A stretch of DNA of 64,000 bases from positions 1-64,000 of the forward strand of contig JAJPII010000033.1 in NCBI GenBank assembly GCA_021324825.1, in the 5' to 3' direction. Shown here piece after piece: positions 42,004 through 52,462 of the stretch (within the stretch, counting starts at the first letter, position 1; every line of letters starts with the position of its first letter). Position numbers and translations under genes: made by a program. The notes under the pieces are model-generated. The model saw only the letters and a list, made by a program, of their open reading frames with translations, was not told the origin of the DNA and did no database searches. Source of the DNA: Spartobacteria bacterium. GTDB lineage: Bacteria; Verrucomicrobiota; Verrucomicrobiia; Chthoniobacterales; Chthoniobacteraceae.

Positions 42004-45000
42004 ATGAGCGCGAAACCCCTCGCGGGCAAAAAACTCCTGGTCGCCAATCGCAGCGAGATCGCCATCCGGGTTTTCCGGGCGGCGACGGAACTGGGGTTGC
42101 GGACGGTCGCGATCTACGCGCAGGAAGACAGGCTATCGATCCACCGGTTCAAGGCCGACGAGGCTTACCTTGTCGGCGAAGGCAAGGGGCCGGTGGGCGC
42201 TTACCTGGACGTCGGGGGGATCGTCGCGCTGGCCAAGGAAAAGGGCGTGGACATGATCCATCCCGGCTACGGTTTCCTTTCCGAGAACGCGCGGTTCGCC
42301 GCGGCGTGCGGGGAAGCGGGCCTCACATTCATCGGGCCGTCGCCGGAGTTGCTGGAATTGATGGGCGACAAGGTGGCCGCGCGCGCGCTGGCGCTGAAGC
42401 TGAACGTCCCGACCCTGCCCGGAACCGAGAAACCCGTAAAAGAGAGGGAGGAGGCGCTGGCCATCGCGCGGAAGATAGGGTTCCCGCTCATCGTGAAGGC
42501 GGCCTTCGGCGGCGGCGGGCGCGGGATGCGCGTCGTCGAAAAAGCGCAGGACCTCGCCAGTTTGCTCGACGAAGCGCGCGGCGAGGCGGAACGCGCGTTT
42601 GGAAACCCGTCGGTCTTCCTGGAAAAATTCATCCGGCGCGCCAAGCACATCGAAGTGCAGGTGCTCGGCGACCGGCACGGGAATGTCATCCATCTTCATG
42701 AGCGGGATTGCTCGGTGCAGCGCCGCCACCAGAAAGTCGTCGAGATAGCGCCTTCGATAAACCTGGACGACAAACTGCGGGAAAGCCTTTGCGACGCGGC
42801 GGCCCGGATGGCGCGCGAGATCGGCTACAACAACGCGGGAACGGTGGAGTTTCTCCTCGATCTGGATCGCGGCGAATGGTTCTTCATCGAGATGAATCCG
42901 CGCATCCAGGTGGAGCACACGGTCACGGAAGTCATCACCGGGGTCGACCTCGTCCGCTCGCAAATCCTCGTGGCCAACGGCGCGACGCTGGAGGAGGCGG
43001 GCCTGCCGCCGCAGGAGAAAATGCCCCGGCTCGGATGCGCCGTGCAATGCCGCGTGACCACGGAAGACCCGGAAAACAAATTCACCCCCAACTACGGCAA
43101 GATCATCACATTCCGTTCGGCGGCGGGGTGCGGGATACGGCTCGACGGAGGCATGGGCGACACGGGAAGCGTCATCACCCCGTTCTACGATTCGCTGCTC
43201 GTGAAGATAACCGCCTCGGGGCAGACGTTCCACATCGCCCTGCAACGGATGCACCGCGCCTTGCGGGAGTTCCGCATCCGCGGCGTGAAGACGAACATCC
43301 CGTTCCTGGAAAACGTCATAACCAACGAGACGTTCCGCGCGGGCGAGGCGACAACGACGTTGATCGACACGACGCCGGGACTCTTCGTTTTCAAACCCCG
43401 GCGCGACCGGGCGACGAAACTGCTGGCATTCCTGGGGGATGTCATCGTCAACGGTAACCCGCAGTCGAAGGGTTGGCAGACGCCTTCCGCGCTCGAGGCG
43501 GCGGCGCCGCCCGTTTATGACCGCAAGCAGGAGCCGCAGCCGGGGACGAGGCAACTGCTGCTGGAGCTTGGGCCGCGCAAATTCGCGGAGTGGACGCTCG
43601 CGCAGGAACGGCTCCTGGTCACGGACACGACCTTCCGGGACGCCCACCAATCGCTGCTGGCGACCCGCGTCCGCACGTACGACATGCTCGGAGCGGCCGA
43701 TGCGATCGCGCGCCGGACGCCGGGGTTGTTCAGCCTGGAAATGTGGGGCGGCGCGACCTTCGACACCGCCATGCGGTTCCTGCGCGAAGACCCCTGGGGT
43801 CGGCTGCGCGCTTTGAGGGGGAGGATCCCGAACATCTGTTTCCAGATGCTCCTGCGCGGTTCCAACGCGGTCGGTTATTCGCTTTATCCGCCAAACGTCG
43901 TGGCGGGCTTCGTCAAACACGCCGCGGAGGAGGGGATCGATATATTCCGCGTATTCGATTCGCTGAACCATCTCCCGAATCTCGCGTCCGCGATGGAAGC
44001 CGTGCGATCCACGCACGCGGTTTGCGAGGCGGCGATTTGTTATACGGGGGATATTCTCGATCCGAAGCGGACGAAGTACTCGCTGAAATATTACGTGCGC
44101 ATGGCGAAGGAACTTGCGCGGATGGGGGCGCACTTTATCGCGATAAAAGACATGGCGGGCCTCTGCCGCCCGTATGCGGCGTCGGCGCTGGTGCGCGCGC
44201 TCAAGGACGCGACGGGGCTGCCGGTCCATTTTCACACGCACGACACCAGCGGAGTGAACTCTGCGTCCATCCTGCAAGCGAGCGACGCGGGCGTGGACGT
44301 GGTCGACCTGGCCATCGCCTCCATGTCCGGCTCGACCAGCCAGCCGAATTTGAACTCCATCGTCGCCGCGCTGCAACACACGCCCCGCGACACCGGCCTC
44401 GACCTCGCCGCGCTCAACGAATTCTCCGACTACTGGGAGCAGGTGAGGACTTTCTACAAACCGTTCGACACCGCGCCGAACAGCGGTTCCGCCGAAGTCT
44501 ATGAGCACGAAATGCCCGGCGGCCAATACACGAACCTGAAGGAGCAGGCCGCGGCGATGGGCCTGGGTTCGCGCTGGCCCGAGATCGCGCATTGTTACGC
44601 GGAGGTGAACATGCTTCTCGGCGACATCGTGAAGGTGACGCCCAGCAGCAAGGTCGTCGGCGACCTGACGATGTTTTTGATAACGCGCGGGGTCAAGCCG
44701 GCGGACATGGTGAACCTCGGCGCGGGGACGGCATTTCCCGAGTCGGTCATCGACATGCTCTCGGGCGGCCTGGGCGAACCGCTCGGCGGCTGGCCGAAGA
44801 AGGTGGTGGCCGCCGTCCTCGGCAAAGGCAAACCGAAGCGGCCCAAACCGGCGAGGATCGACCTGAAGGCGGCGAAGGCCGACCTGGCGGCGAAGCTGAA
44901 ACGGGAGGTGACCGACGACGATCTTTACAGCCACCTGATGTATCCCCAGGTTTTTTCGGATTTCGCGCGGCTCGCCCGGGATTTCGGCGACGTGGGAACG

Positions 45001-45444
45001 GTGCCGACGCCCGCGTTTTTCTACGGATTGAAGCCGGGCGAGGAAATCTCGGTGAATATCGAAGAGGGGAAAGTGCTCTTCGTGAAACTCATCAACGTCG
45101 GTTCGCCGGACAAGGAGGGGCGGCGGACAGTCTCCTTCGAGCTGAACGGCATGCCGCGCGAGGCGGGCGTCATCGACAAATCCGTCGCGCCGAAAGTGAA
45201 GGCGCGCCCGAAAGGCGACCCCGCGAACCCGAGGGAAATCGGCGCGCCGATACCGGGCATGATCACATCCATGACCCTGGGAATCGGCGGCAAAGTCTCC
45301 AAGGGCGACAAGCTCCTGACCCTTGAAGCGATGAAAATGCAGACCACGCTGTACGCGCCCGCGGACGGAATCATCGGCGAACTTTTCGCGCAGGTCGGCG
45401 ACAGCGTGGAAAGCAACGACCTGCTGCTCCGGCTCCGGGCGTGA
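42004..45444 (+). CDS. pyc: Pyruvate carboxylase
   Basis: The 1146-residue enzyme has the complete layout. Biotin carboxylase occupies about residues 6-455 (ANRSEIAIRVFRAATELG; FGGGGRGMRVV; EMNPRIQVEHTVTE). The carboxyltransferase domain, about 535-820, opens with VTDTTFRDAHQSLLATRVRTYDM and has HFHTHDTSGVN. A central PC-type region follows, and the C-terminal biotinyl domain carries LEAMKMQT, with the biotinylated Lys. It makes oxaloacetate from pyruvate for anaplerosis. The very long antisense frame over this gene is only codon-bias shadow. Confidence 0.97.
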   Translation: MSAKPLAGKKLLVANRSEIAIRVFRAATELGLRTVAIYAQEDRLSIHRFKADEAYLVGEGKGPVGAYLDVGGIVALAKEKGVDMIHPGYGFLSENARFAAACGEAGLTFIGPSPELLELMGDKVAARALALKLNVPTLPGTEKPVKEREEALAIARKIGFPLIVKAAFGGGGRGMRVVEKAQDLASLLDEARGEAERAFGNPSVFLEKFIRRAKHIEVQVLGDRHGNVIHLHERDCSVQRRHQKVVEIAPSINLDDKLRESLCDAAARMAREIGYNNAGTVEFLLDLDRGEWFFIEMNPRIQVEHTVTEVITGVDLVRSQILVANGATLEEAGLPPQEKMPRLGCAVQCRVTTEDPENKFTPNYGKIITFRSAAGCGIRLDGGMGDTGSVITPFYDSLLVKITASGQTFHIALQRMHRALREFRIRGVKTNIPFLENVITNETFRAGEATTTLIDTTPGLFVFKPRRDRATKLLAFLGDVIVNGNPQSKGWQTPSALEAAAPPVYDRKQEPQPGTRQLLLELGPRKFAEWTLAQERLLVTDTTFRDAHQSLLATRVRTYDMLGAADAIARRTPGLFSLEMWGGATFDTAMRFLREDPWGRLRALRGRIPNICFQMLLRGSNAVGYSLYPPNVVAGFVKHAAEEGIDIFRVFDSLNHLPNLASAMEAVRSTHAVCEAAICYTGDILDPKRTKYSLKYYVRMAKELARMGAHFIAIKDMAGLCRPYAASALVRALKDATGLPVHFHTHDTSGVNSASILQASDAGVDVVDLAIASMSGSTSQPNLNSIVAALQHTPRDTGLDLAALNEFSDYWEQVRTFYKPFDTAPNSGSAEVYEHEMPGGQYTNLKEQAAAMGLGSRWPEIAHCYAEVNMLLGDIVKVTPSSKVVGDLTMFLITRGVKPADMVNLGAGTAFPESVIDMLSGGLGEPLGGWPKKVVAAVLGKGKPKRPKPARIDLKAAKADLAAKLKREVTDDDLYSHLMYPQVFSDFARLARDFGDVGTVPTPAFFYGLKPGEEISVNIEEGKVLFVKLINVGSPDKEGRRTVSFELNGMPREAGVIDKSVAPKVKARPKGDPANPREIGAPIPGMITSMTLGIGGKVSKGDKLLTLEAMKMQTTLYAPADGIIGELFAQVGDSVESNDLLLRLRA

Positions 45445-45504
45445 GCCCCGCTGCTTCGGCGTCAGCATGACCGAAAGCCGCAAAAGCGATGCTGACGTTG
45501 CAGA

Positions 45505-45585
45505 GGCGGCTGTGCCAGCCGCCTGGAGTGCACGGTAAACAAAAGACAGAAAAGTGAGGACGGCTGACACAGCCGCCTCTACAAC
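45505..45585. repeat. Inverted pair of REP-like palindromes
   Basis: Palindrome GGCGGCTG-TGC-CAGCCGCC at 45505-45523 carries an upstream GTTGCAGA and is followed by TGGAG. A second, imperfect copy at 45559-45577 (GACGGCTGACACAGCCGCC) is in inverted orientation and is followed by TCTACAAC. Both match the element at 27610. The pair lies between pyc and the cytochrome-b562-like gene, which converge here. Confidence 0.85.
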
Positions 45586-45589
45586 ATCT

Positions 45590-46015
45590 CTATTTCTCTT
45601 CCTTGTTGAACTCTTCGTGCCCCTGGCGTTTGACGTTTAGGACATCCCCCAGGAGCGTCTTCGCTTCATCCGTCTTGCCGTCGCTGACCGCGCTTTCCAG
45701 CTTGTCGTATTCGCCGAGCAGGTCGTCCATTTTTTTCTTGTAGGCGTCCATCCATTTTGTGCGATCCGCCTCGGGAATCTTGGCGGCATTGTCCGGCGTC
45801 AACCCGCGCGCCGTCTTGGCGTGCTTCTTCATGTCGGCGATGAGCTTCAAGGACGAATCCTTTTGCGCGGGATCGCCGATCTGTTTCTTGAGTTGCTTGA
45901 AGTCGGCGTTCATCCCCTTCATCTCCTTCCCGATGGGGTTGTCCTTTTTGTCGTCGGCCTTGGAGGCCAGCGGTGCGAGGGCGAGGAGAAGGGCGAGGAC
46001 GAATCTTGCATTCAT
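45590..46015 (-). CDS. Cytochrome-b562-like four-helix protein
   Basis: The 141-residue protein starts with a signal peptide (MNARFVLALLLALAPLASKA). The mature part is entirely helical and charged, resembling the cytochrome b562 family fold: KEMKGMNADFKQLKKQIGDP, MKKHAKTARGLTP and a long C-terminal helix ending EEFNKEEK. A Met in the first helix (MKGMNADF) could be a haem ligand, but the C-terminal His ligand motif is not clear (only GHEEF). Haem binding is uncertain. It is divergent from fur. Confidence 0.72.
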   Translation of the reverse strand: MNARFVLALLLALAPLASKADDKKDNPIGKEMKGMNADFKQLKKQIGDPAQKDSSLKLIADMKKHAKTARGLTPDNAAKIPEADRTKWMDAYKKKMDDLLGEYDKLESAVSDGKTDEAKTLLGDVLNVKRQGHEEFNKEEK

Positions 46016-46029
46016 GAGGATGATTTTAT

Positions 46030-46044
46030 TTAGAATTATTCTTG
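46030..46044. promoter_or_regulatory. Fur/PerR-box-like inverted repeat
   Basis: The 7-1-7 near-palindrome TTAGAAT-T-ATTCTTG lies in the 60-base gap between the divergent cytochrome-b562-like gene (starts 46015) and fur (starts 46075). It matches the inverted-repeat design of Fur/PerR operators, with the inner five bases on each side complementary. Autoregulation of the fur-suf operon and shared control of the divergent gene are inferred. Confidence 0.45.
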
Positions 46045-46074
46045 ATAGGCCTTGGCGGCTCGACGATATTCTGG

Positions 46075-46533
46075 ATGAAGAGAATGAGCGTCTCAAGCGA
46101 CAAGTGCGACAAGTGGGACAAATCCTACGACGAAACGATTTCCCTGCGGGGGTTCCGTTTCACGAAGCAGAGGCGCCATGTCTATGACGCGTTGATGGCC
46201 CGGCGCGATCATCCCACCGCGGTCGAGGTTTTCCTTCGCACGAAGAAGGAGATGCCCTCGATCTCGCTCGCGACGGTTTATAATTGCCTGGAGACCTTGA
46301 CCGAATGCGGGCTGGTGCGCCATGTGAACCACGACCGCGCCCCCTCGCGCTATTGCCCCAACCTGGAGGAGCACGGGCACTTTTTTTGCGACGACTGCGG
46401 CGCGGTGTTCGATGTTCCGCTCAGGAAACGGGAGAAAGCCGGGCAGTGGGAATTGCCAACGGGCACCGTGGTTACCAATCACGAGGTGGCATTGCGCGGC
46501 CTCTGCGCGGCCTGCGCGAAGAAACAAGTATGA
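46075..46533 (+). CDS. Fur-family transcriptional regulator
   Basis: The 152-residue regulator has the Fur winged helix ([50 protein letters not shown]) and a C-terminal dimerisation/metal domain. Two CxxC pairs are visible (FFCDDCG near 110, LCAACAKK at the end), so a structural zinc is expected, and the HG.H and His residues of the regulatory site are partly present. It heads the sufCBD operon: the sufC ATG overlaps its stop. Fe or peroxide control of suf is inferred. ATG 46084 is another possible start; the leader is Cys/Lys/Asp-rich. Confidence 0.92.
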   Translation: MKRMSVSSDKCDKWDKSYDETISLRGFRFTKQRRHVYDALMARRDHPTAVEVFLRTKKEMPSISLATVYNCLETLTECGLVRHVNHDRAPSRYCPNLEEHGHFFCDDCGAVFDVPLRKREKAGQWELPTGTVVTNHEVALRGLCAACAKKQV

Positions 46534-47294
46534 ATTCATTGATCATAAAAGATTTGCACGTGAGCGTGGCGGAGCGGGAGATCGTCCGGGGGCTGGACCT
46601 CGAAGTCGAGCGCGGCAAGGTTCACGCCATCATGGGGCCGAACGGGTCGGGGAAGAGCACGCTCGCCAAGGTGCTCGGGGGCCATCCGGATTACCGCGTC
46701 ACATCGGGCGAGGTCTGGATGGACGGGGTGAATCTTCTTGAACTCGAACCGGACGAACGCTCGCGCAAAGGCCTCTTCCTCGCGTTCCAGTACCCGAGCG
46801 AAGTGCCCGGCGTCAGCATCGCGAATTTCCTGCGCGCCGCCCTGCAAGCGCGGCTTGGCGAAGGGGAGGAGTTGGAGGCGACCGACTACTACGCAAAGCT
46901 TTACGAGAAGATGGCGCTTCTTGAAATGGACCGCTCGTTTACCGCGCGTTCGGTGAATGAAAATTTCTCCGGCGGCGAAAAGAAGCGCAATGAAATCCTC
47001 CAGATGGCGATGCTCGAACCTTCCTACGGCATCCTGGATGAGACCGACAGCGGCCTCGATATCGATGCTCTGAAGATAGTGGCCAACGGGGTGAATTCGC
47101 TGCGGGGGCCGGAACTGGGAATCCTTTTGATAACGCATTACCAGCGGCTGCTGAACTTCATCGTGCCGGATTACGTGCACGTGATGATGCAGGGCCGCAT
47201 CGTCCTGAGCGGAGGCAAGGAACTCGCCTTCGAACTGGAAGAAAAGGGCTACGACTGGGTAAAGGAGGAAGCCGGGGAACTCGCGGCTGTTTAA
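46530..47294 (+). CDS. sufC: Fe-S cluster assembly ATPase SufC
   Basis: The 254-residue ABC ATPase has Walker [19 protein letters not shown], the SufC-typical Q-loop region [18 protein letters not shown], signature [17 protein letters not shown], Walker [18 protein letters not shown] and the H-loop ITHYQRLL. SufC drives the SufB-SufD scaffold. ATG 46530 lies inside the fur stop (ATGA). SufB follows 4 bases after its stop. Confidence 0.97.
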   Translation: MNSLIIKDLHVSVAEREIVRGLDLEVERGKVHAIMGPNGSGKSTLAKVLGGHPDYRVTSGEVWMDGVNLLELEPDERSRKGLFLAFQYPSEVPGVSIANFLRAALQARLGEGEELEATDYYAKLYEKMALLEMDRSFTARSVNENFSGGEKKRNEILQMAMLEPSYGILDETDSGLDIDALKIVANGVNSLRGPELGILLITHYQRLLNFIVPDYVHVMMQGRIVLSGGKELAFELEEKGYDWVKEEAGELAAV

Positions 47295-47298
47295 ACAA

Positions 47299-48708
47299 AT
47301 GGAAACCGACAACGCAACATTGGACATCGACCGGACGGTGGGCGACTTCGCCTACCCGGAGGTTCACGTCCGCGACGCCGGCGTCGGACTGGCGCCGCGC
47401 ACGGTCAACTACATCTCCGACGTGAAGGAAGACCCGGACTGGGTTCGCGAATTCCGGTTGAAGGCGCTGGAAGTTTTCGAGAGCAAGCCGCTGCCGACGC
47501 ATTGGGCGAGCAAGGACCTGGAAGCGATCCACTTCGACAAAATCCGCTACTACCTCTCGCCCGGCACGGAAACGAAACGGAGTTGGGACGACGTGCCCGA
47601 GGACATCAAGAAGACGTTCGAACGGCTCGGCATACCGGAGAACGAGAGGAAATTCCTCGCGGGCGTCGAGGCGCAATTCGACAGCGAAGCGGTCTATTCG
47701 AACATCAAGAAGGCGGTGGGCGACCAGGGAGTCATTTTCGTCGGAAGCACGGAGGGGTTGAAGAAACACCCGGAGATTTTCCGCAAGTGGTTCGGGAAGG
47801 TCATCCCGACCGGGGATAACAAATTCAGCGCGTTGAACAGCGCCGTTTTCAGCGGCGGCAGTTTCATCTACGTTCCGCCGGGCGTGAAGGTGAAACACCC
47901 GCTCCAGGCGTATTTCCGCATCAACGCCGAAAATTTCGGGCAGTTCGAAAGGACGCTCATCATCGTCGATGAAGGCGCGGAGGTCACCTACATGGAGGGA
48001 TGCACCGCGCCGAAGTTCACGACCGCCACGCTCCACAGCGCGGTGGTGGAACTGGTGGCGATGAAGGGCGCGAAGATTCAATACATCACGGTTCAGAACT
48101 GGAGCCCGAACGTCTTCAACCTGGTGACGAAACGGGGCCTCGCGCACGAGGAGGCCGAGATCAAGTGGATCGATTGCAACATCGGCTCGCGCCTGACGAT
48201 GAAATATCCGGGCGTCGTCATGAAGGGGCGGAAGGCGCGCGGCGAAGTCTTGAGCATCGCGCTCGCCGGCGACGGCCAGCACCAGGATACCGGCGCGAAG
48301 ATGATCCACGCCGCCGACGAAACGACGAGCAACATCATCTCCAAGAGCATCAGCATCGGCAAGGGGCGCGCCACGTATCGCGGCCTCGTCCACGTGCCGA
48401 AGCACCTCAAGAACTGCAAGAACAACACGGAGTGCGACGCGCTGCTCATCAACGGGCAGTCCCGCACCGACACGTACCCGACGATCACGGTGCGCGGCGC
48501 CGGGAACGCCGTGCAGCACGAGGCGAGCGTCAGCCAGGTGAGCGCCGAGCAGATATTCTACATGCAGCAGCGCGGCTTGACCGAGGCGCAGGCGATGAGC
48601 CTGAGCGTCAACGGTTTCGTCAACGACCTCGTCCGGCAGTTCCCGATGGAATACAGCGTCGAGTTGAAGCGGCTCATCGACCTCGAGATGGAGGGGTCGG
48701 TAGGGTGA
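47299..48708 (+). CDS. sufB: Fe-S cluster assembly scaffold SufB
   Basis: The 469-residue scaffold has the family start ([21 protein letters not shown]) and the beta-helix core ([49 protein letters not shown]). The Cys in YMEGCTAP and the conserved [20 protein letters not shown] with C-terminal helices [15 protein letters not shown] are visible. The length matches the family. It builds Fe-S clusters with SufC and SufD. Confidence 0.97.
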   Translation: METDNATLDIDRTVGDFAYPEVHVRDAGVGLAPRTVNYISDVKEDPDWVREFRLKALEVFESKPLPTHWASKDLEAIHFDKIRYYLSPGTETKRSWDDVPEDIKKTFERLGIPENERKFLAGVEAQFDSEAVYSNIKKAVGDQGVIFVGSTEGLKKHPEIFRKWFGKVIPTGDNKFSALNSAVFSGGSFIYVPPGVKVKHPLQAYFRINAENFGQFERTLIIVDEGAEVTYMEGCTAPKFTTATLHSAVVELVAMKGAKIQYITVQNWSPNVFNLVTKRGLAHEEAEIKWIDCNIGSRLTMKYPGVVMKGRKARGEVLSIALAGDGQHQDTGAKMIHAADETTSNIISKSISIGKGRATYRGLVHVPKHLKNCKNNTECDALLINGQSRTDTYPTITVRGAGNAVQHEASVSQVSAEQIFYMQQRGLTEAQAMSLSVNGFVNDLVRQFPMEYSVELKRLIDLEMEGSVG

Positions 48709-50006
48709 GTTCTTCCCTGGCCATAGAACCCGAACTGGACGAAGCCCCGAGCGAGGAGCCGCGCCGCGCGGACTGGCTTGGCCACGGGCGCGCCGCGGGC
48801 TGGCGGGACTTTAAAGCCCTGCCCATGCCGCATCGGCTCGACGAAAAGTGGCGGTTCTCTCCCGTAAAAGACCTTGATCTCTCCGTTTACAACCGGGCGC
48901 TTCCCGTCCCGCCCGCCGTCCGCGAGGGATTGATCGGCCGTTGCTCGGGCCTGGCGGAAAGCGCGGGCCGCATGGTGTTCGCCAATGACCACCTGGTCGA
49001 GCGCGAGGTGTATTCGAAGGAACTCGCCAGGAAGGGCGTCATTTGGGCGCCGATTGAAAAAGCCGCCGTCGAGCACGAAGAGATCTTTCGCCGGCATTTC
49101 ATGACGCAGGAAGTCGTGCTCGGCTCGAAGAAATTCGCCGCGCTGCACAAGGCGATGGTGAAGTCGGGCGTTTTCCTCTACGTGCCGCGCGGGGTCGAGG
49201 TCGAGCTTCCCATCGAGGTCTTCCATTGGCTGCACGGCGCGGGAGCATCAAGCTTCCCGCATACGCTTCTGGTCGCGGAGGAGATGAGCAAGGTCACGCT
49301 CATCGACTACTTCGAGTCCGCGGACGCCGACGCGCCGGGTTTCGCCTGCGGAGTCAACGACCTCCATCTCGGCCCGGGCGCGAACCTGACGTACGTCAGC
49401 GTGCAGAACTGGAGCCGGAAGGCGCTCTCCTTCCAGATCAACTCCACGGTGGTGAGCCGCGACGCCTCCGCGCTGAGCATGAATCTCAACCTCGGCGCCG
49501 CCGTCGCCCGCGCGGAGAGTGTGAGCCGCCTCGTGGGAACAGGCGGGCGCAGCGACATGCTGGCGGTCACGGTCGCCTCGGGCGCGCAACAGTTCGACCA
49601 GCGCACCCTCCAGGATCACCAGCAGCCGAACACCACCAGCGATCTCCTTTACAAAAACGTCTTGTCGGACAAAGCGCGAACGATCTTCTCGGGCCTCATT
49701 CGCGTGGAGCCGCACGCCCACCGGACGGACGCCTACCAAAAAGTCCGCAACCTTCTCCTCAGCGACGACGCCGAAGCCAATTCGATGCCCGGGCTCGAGA
49801 TCCTCGCGGATGAAGTCCGCTGTTCGCACGGAGCGACTTCCGGGCAGATCGACGAGGAAGAGTTGTTCTACCTTCTCTCGCGGGGCATACCGCCGCCGGC
49901 CGCGAAAAAGCTCGTAACGGCCGGGTTCCTGAACGAAGTCGTCGAGCGCCTCCCGAGCCGGGCCGTCAAGGACAAGCTGCGCGGGTTGATCGAGGCGAGA
50001 CAGTAA
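48705..50006 (+). CDS. sufD: Fe-S cluster assembly protein SufD
   Basis: The 433-residue SufD has [16 protein letters not shown] near the start, the core [20 protein letters not shown], and the C-terminal family block [36 protein letters not shown], followed by [22 protein letters not shown]. It starts at GTG 48705 overlapping the sufB stop (GTGA). It is the last gene of the fur-sufCBD operon. SufS and SufE are not in this window. Its 3' end overlaps the converging DUF6580-like gene by 41 bases. Confidence 0.95.
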   Translation: MSSSLAIEPELDEAPSEEPRRADWLGHGRAAGWRDFKALPMPHRLDEKWRFSPVKDLDLSVYNRALPVPPAVREGLIGRCSGLAESAGRMVFANDHLVEREVYSKELARKGVIWAPIEKAAVEHEEIFRRHFMTQEVVLGSKKFAALHKAMVKSGVFLYVPRGVEVELPIEVFHWLHGAGASSFPHTLLVAEEMSKVTLIDYFESADADAPGFACGVNDLHLGPGANLTYVSVQNWSRKALSFQINSTVVSRDASALSMNLNLGAAVARAESVSRLVGTGGRSDMLAVTVASGAQQFDQRTLQDHQQPNTTSDLLYKNVLSDKARTIFSGLIRVEPHAHRTDAYQKVRNLLLSDDAEANSMPGLEILADEVRCSHGATSGQIDEEELFYLLSRGIPPPAAKKLVTAGFLNEVVERLPSRAVKDKLRGLIEARQ

Positions 50007-50547
50007 ACGCCGGCGCGGCCATGCAGGCCAGGAAAAGCGCGGTGAAGAGGAGGTCGCTGAGCAGCGTATTCCGAAAGAACATCCACGTCGGCGGGTAACC
50101 TGGCACGCCTAGCGTGAGCGCCTGGAGCCAGCCCGCAAAGCTTTGCGCGTACCGCGGCGAGCCGAGCCAGGAAGCGGTGTTCGTCAATACGTAGAATAAA
50201 AGCGAGCCCGCTACGGCTGCCGCGAGAACGGCGGGAGCCTTGGCGCGCTCCCGCAACGCCCAGCCAAGCGCGACGGCCAGGCCAAGGGCGATGTAGCGCG
50301 CGAGCATTTCCGTCCCAAGCAAGGGGACGCCGTAGTGCGCGTTCAGCGCGAGATCGGAAAAAAAGAGAGCCGCCAGGGGCAGGGGAAAGGCGAGGCCGGG
50401 CGCGAGGAAAACACCGCCGCACAAGGCGATGGCCGCGACGGGCGAGAAATTCGGCAGCCCGCCGAAAAGCCCCGCGCAGAGGCGGTAGAGAACGGCGGCG
50501 GTCAGCAGCAGCAGGGCAGCCGCGGTCTGGGTATGTCGTGGCTTCAT
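49966..50547 (-). CDS. DUF6580-like small multispanning membrane protein
   Basis: The 193-residue protein has five or six predicted membrane helices and the conserved start AAALLLLTAAVLYRLCAGLFGGLPNFSPVAAIALCGGVFL. It is followed by ALFFSDLALNAHYG and a C-terminal FFRNTLLSDLLFTALFLA. Size and layout resemble ECF-transporter substrate-binding (S) components; this is an architectural guess. It is 22 bases downstream of the btuB-like gene and so sits under the same cobalamin riboswitch. An inner-membrane role in cobalamin or precursor movement is inferred. Confidence 0.8.
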   Translation of the reverse strand: MKPRHTQTAAALLLLTAAVLYRLCAGLFGGLPNFSPVAAIALCGGVFLAPGLAFPLPLAALFFSDLALNAHYGVPLLGTEMLARYIALGLAVALGWALRERAKAPAVLAAAVAGSLLFYVLTNTASWLGSPRYAQSFAGWLQALTLGVPGYPPTWMFFRNTLLSDLLFTALFLACMAAPAFTVSPRSTRAACP

Positions 50548-50569
50548 CGCCTGACTCTAGCCGTTTTTC

Positions 50570-52462
50570 TCAGAACTTCAATTCGACGCCGCCGTAGACC
50601 CCGAACGGCAGTCCCGGATAACCCAGCACGTTCTGGCAGCGGACGTTCGTGACGTTTTCGAAGCGGGCGAAGACCGCGCAATGCGGATTGATGTCGAGCC
50701 GGGAATAAAGCCGCGCCATCCAGTAGTCAGGGAGGTTCACCTGGGTCGCGGGAAAAACCGAGAAGTCGGTGTCGACGCGATTGCCCATGAAGGCGAGGCC
50801 GCCGCCGACCAGCCATTTGCCGAAGAAGAGACAGTTCGTATCGAGATCAAAAGCGTGCCTGGGCGTTTCGTCGCGCCGCAGGGTGACGCCCGCGCTGGTT
50901 TCTGTGGAATTGAGCCAGGTGTAGGCAAGCCGTGTCTTCCAGTCGCGAAAGAGGGTCAACTGGGCGGCGAGTTCCACGCCGTCGTTTTCGCCGGTGTTAC
51001 GATTGACGTAGAAGCCCGTGACCGGACTGGATTCCACGAAGGCGATCAGATCCCGGACGTCGTTCCGAAAATAGGTCGCGCTGAGGACCACGGAGCGGTT
51101 GAGAAAATACTGATCCACGCCAACGTCCCAGCCGCGCGATTTCTCGGGCCGCAAAGCGGAGCTTCCGCGGAAGGAGGTCGAATTGGAATAGAGCTGGAAC
51201 AGGGAGGGCGCTTCGAACGCCGTGCCGTAGCTCGCCCGGATTTTCGTATCGGTGCAAGGAAACAGGTAAGCGCCTGTGACGCGCCAGGTGAAGGCGTCGC
51301 CCGCCTGTTCATAGCGGTCGAAACGGGCGCCGCCGGTGAGATTCAGGTTCTTGACGGGCTCCCATTCGTCCTGGCCGTAGAATGCCCAATCGGAGACGCT
51401 TGTGTCGGTGAAGGTGTTGTCGTGCCCGGTGAATTCGTTGAAATCGAAGCCGGCGGTGAGACGGTTGTTGGAAGCGACCTGCACCGTATTCTGCCAGTCG
51501 AGGGAATAATTGGTCGCGTGGCTGAGGTAGTTGGTTGGCGTGAAGAAATTTCCCGGATAAGGAGGATCAACGAGCGTATAGTGCTCGAAGTAAACGCCGA
51601 GCGTCAGCTTCTGTGTCCACTGTTTGATGGGTTTCCATTCAATCACGGCGCTGGCGAGGTTGGTTTGCCCCAAGGTGTGCGAACTGGGGTCATTGCTCGC
51701 GAAATCCTGCGGCCTCTCGCTGCCCGGTTCCTGATAGCGGGCATCCAGCCCGCGGACATTCAGCCGCAGGCTCAGGGTGTCGAGCGCCTGGTAGTCCAGC
51801 CGCAACGAGTAGCGATTCATCGCCAGGTCGTTGTTTGGCCGGCGGTTCTGCGTGTCGTCCCGTTCGTAGGAGAGGGAGTAGTCCAGCTTTCCGAGCGCGC
51901 CCTGGCTGGCGAAGTCTTCGCGGAATGAACCGAAGCTTCCGGCTTCGCCGAGGATATCCACGCCCGGCGAGCCTTGGCCGCGCCTCGTTTCCATCGAGAC
52001 GACGCCGCCGATCCCGTCGGAACCGTAGAGCGTGCTCTGCGGGCCGCGGATGATTTCGATGTCATCGAGATTTGCCGTTCCCGCGAAATCGAGAAACGGC
52101 GCGGCGTTTCTGAAGATGCCGGTGTTGATCCGGATGCCGTCAACGAGGAACAGCGTGTCGATGTCGCGGTTGCCGCGGATCGAGACCGTGGCGAATCCGC
52201 CGCGGGCTCCGGCGTTGATGGCGGTGACGCCGGGGACCGTATCAAGCGCCTGTTGCAGGTCGATCTCCTGCGCGTCCTCCATGTCATCCCGGCCGATGCG
52301 CGTGAAGGCGCTGCCGACCTTGGTTTCCGGTTCCGGGTTTCTCGTGGCGGTGACGACCATGCCCGGGAGTTGTTGCTGCTGCGCATCCTCGGGCTGGGAA
52401 TTTTGCGCGAAAGCGCACGCCGCATAAAGCGCGGCGAACAGACTGGCTGCGTACTTTTTCAT
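50570..52462 (-). CDS. TonB-dependent receptor, BtuB-like
   Basis: The 630-residue outer-membrane receptor has a signal peptide (MKKYAASLFAALYAACAFA), the TonB-box/plug region (PGMVVTATRNPEPETKVGSAFTRIG, GFATVSIRGNRDIDTLFLVDGIRIN, IEIIRGPQSTLYGSDGIGGVV) and a 22-strand barrel ending in the C-terminal aromatic residue (YGGVELKF). Its size and the cobalamin riboswitch upstream support a vitamin B12 or corrinoid receptor. SD AGGAG lies at 52469-52473. ExbB/ExbD/TonB are not nearby. Confidence 0.92.
   Translation of the reverse strand: MKKYAASLFAALYAACAFAQNSQPEDAQQQQLPGMVVTATRNPEPETKVGSAFTRIGRDDMEDAQEIDLQQALDTVPGVTAINAGARGGFATVSIRGNRDIDTLFLVDGIRINTGIFRNAAPFLDFAGTANLDDIEIIRGPQSTLYGSDGIGGVVSMETRRGQGSPGVDILGEAGSFGSFREDFASQGALGKLDYSLSYERDDTQNRRPNNDLAMNRYSLRLDYQALDTLSLRLNVRGLDARYQEPGSERPQDFASNDPSSHTLGQTNLASAVIEWKPIKQWTQKLTLGVYFEHYTLVDPPYPGNFFTPTNYLSHATNYSLDWQNTVQVASNNRLTAGFDFNEFTGHDNTFTDTSVSDWAFYGQDEWEPVKNLNLTGGARFDRYEQAGDAFTWRVTGAYLFPCTDTKIRASYGTAFEAPSLFQLYSNSTSFRGSSALRPEKSRGWDVGVDQYFLNRSVVLSATYFRNDVRDLIAFVESSPVTGFYVNRNTGENDGVELAAQLTLFRDWKTRLAYTWLNSTETSAGVTLRRDETPRHAFDLDTNCLFFGKWLVGGGLAFMGNRVDTDFSVFPATQVNLPDYWMARLYSRLDINPHCAVFARFENVTNVRCQNVLGYPGLPFGVYGGVELKF

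Noticed and set aside
42133-45570. Antisense open frame of over 1100 codons across pyruvate carboxylase
   Set aside because: Pyruvate carboxylase on the plus strand has all catalytic motifs; the antisense product is charged, His/Arg-rich and unlike any protein.
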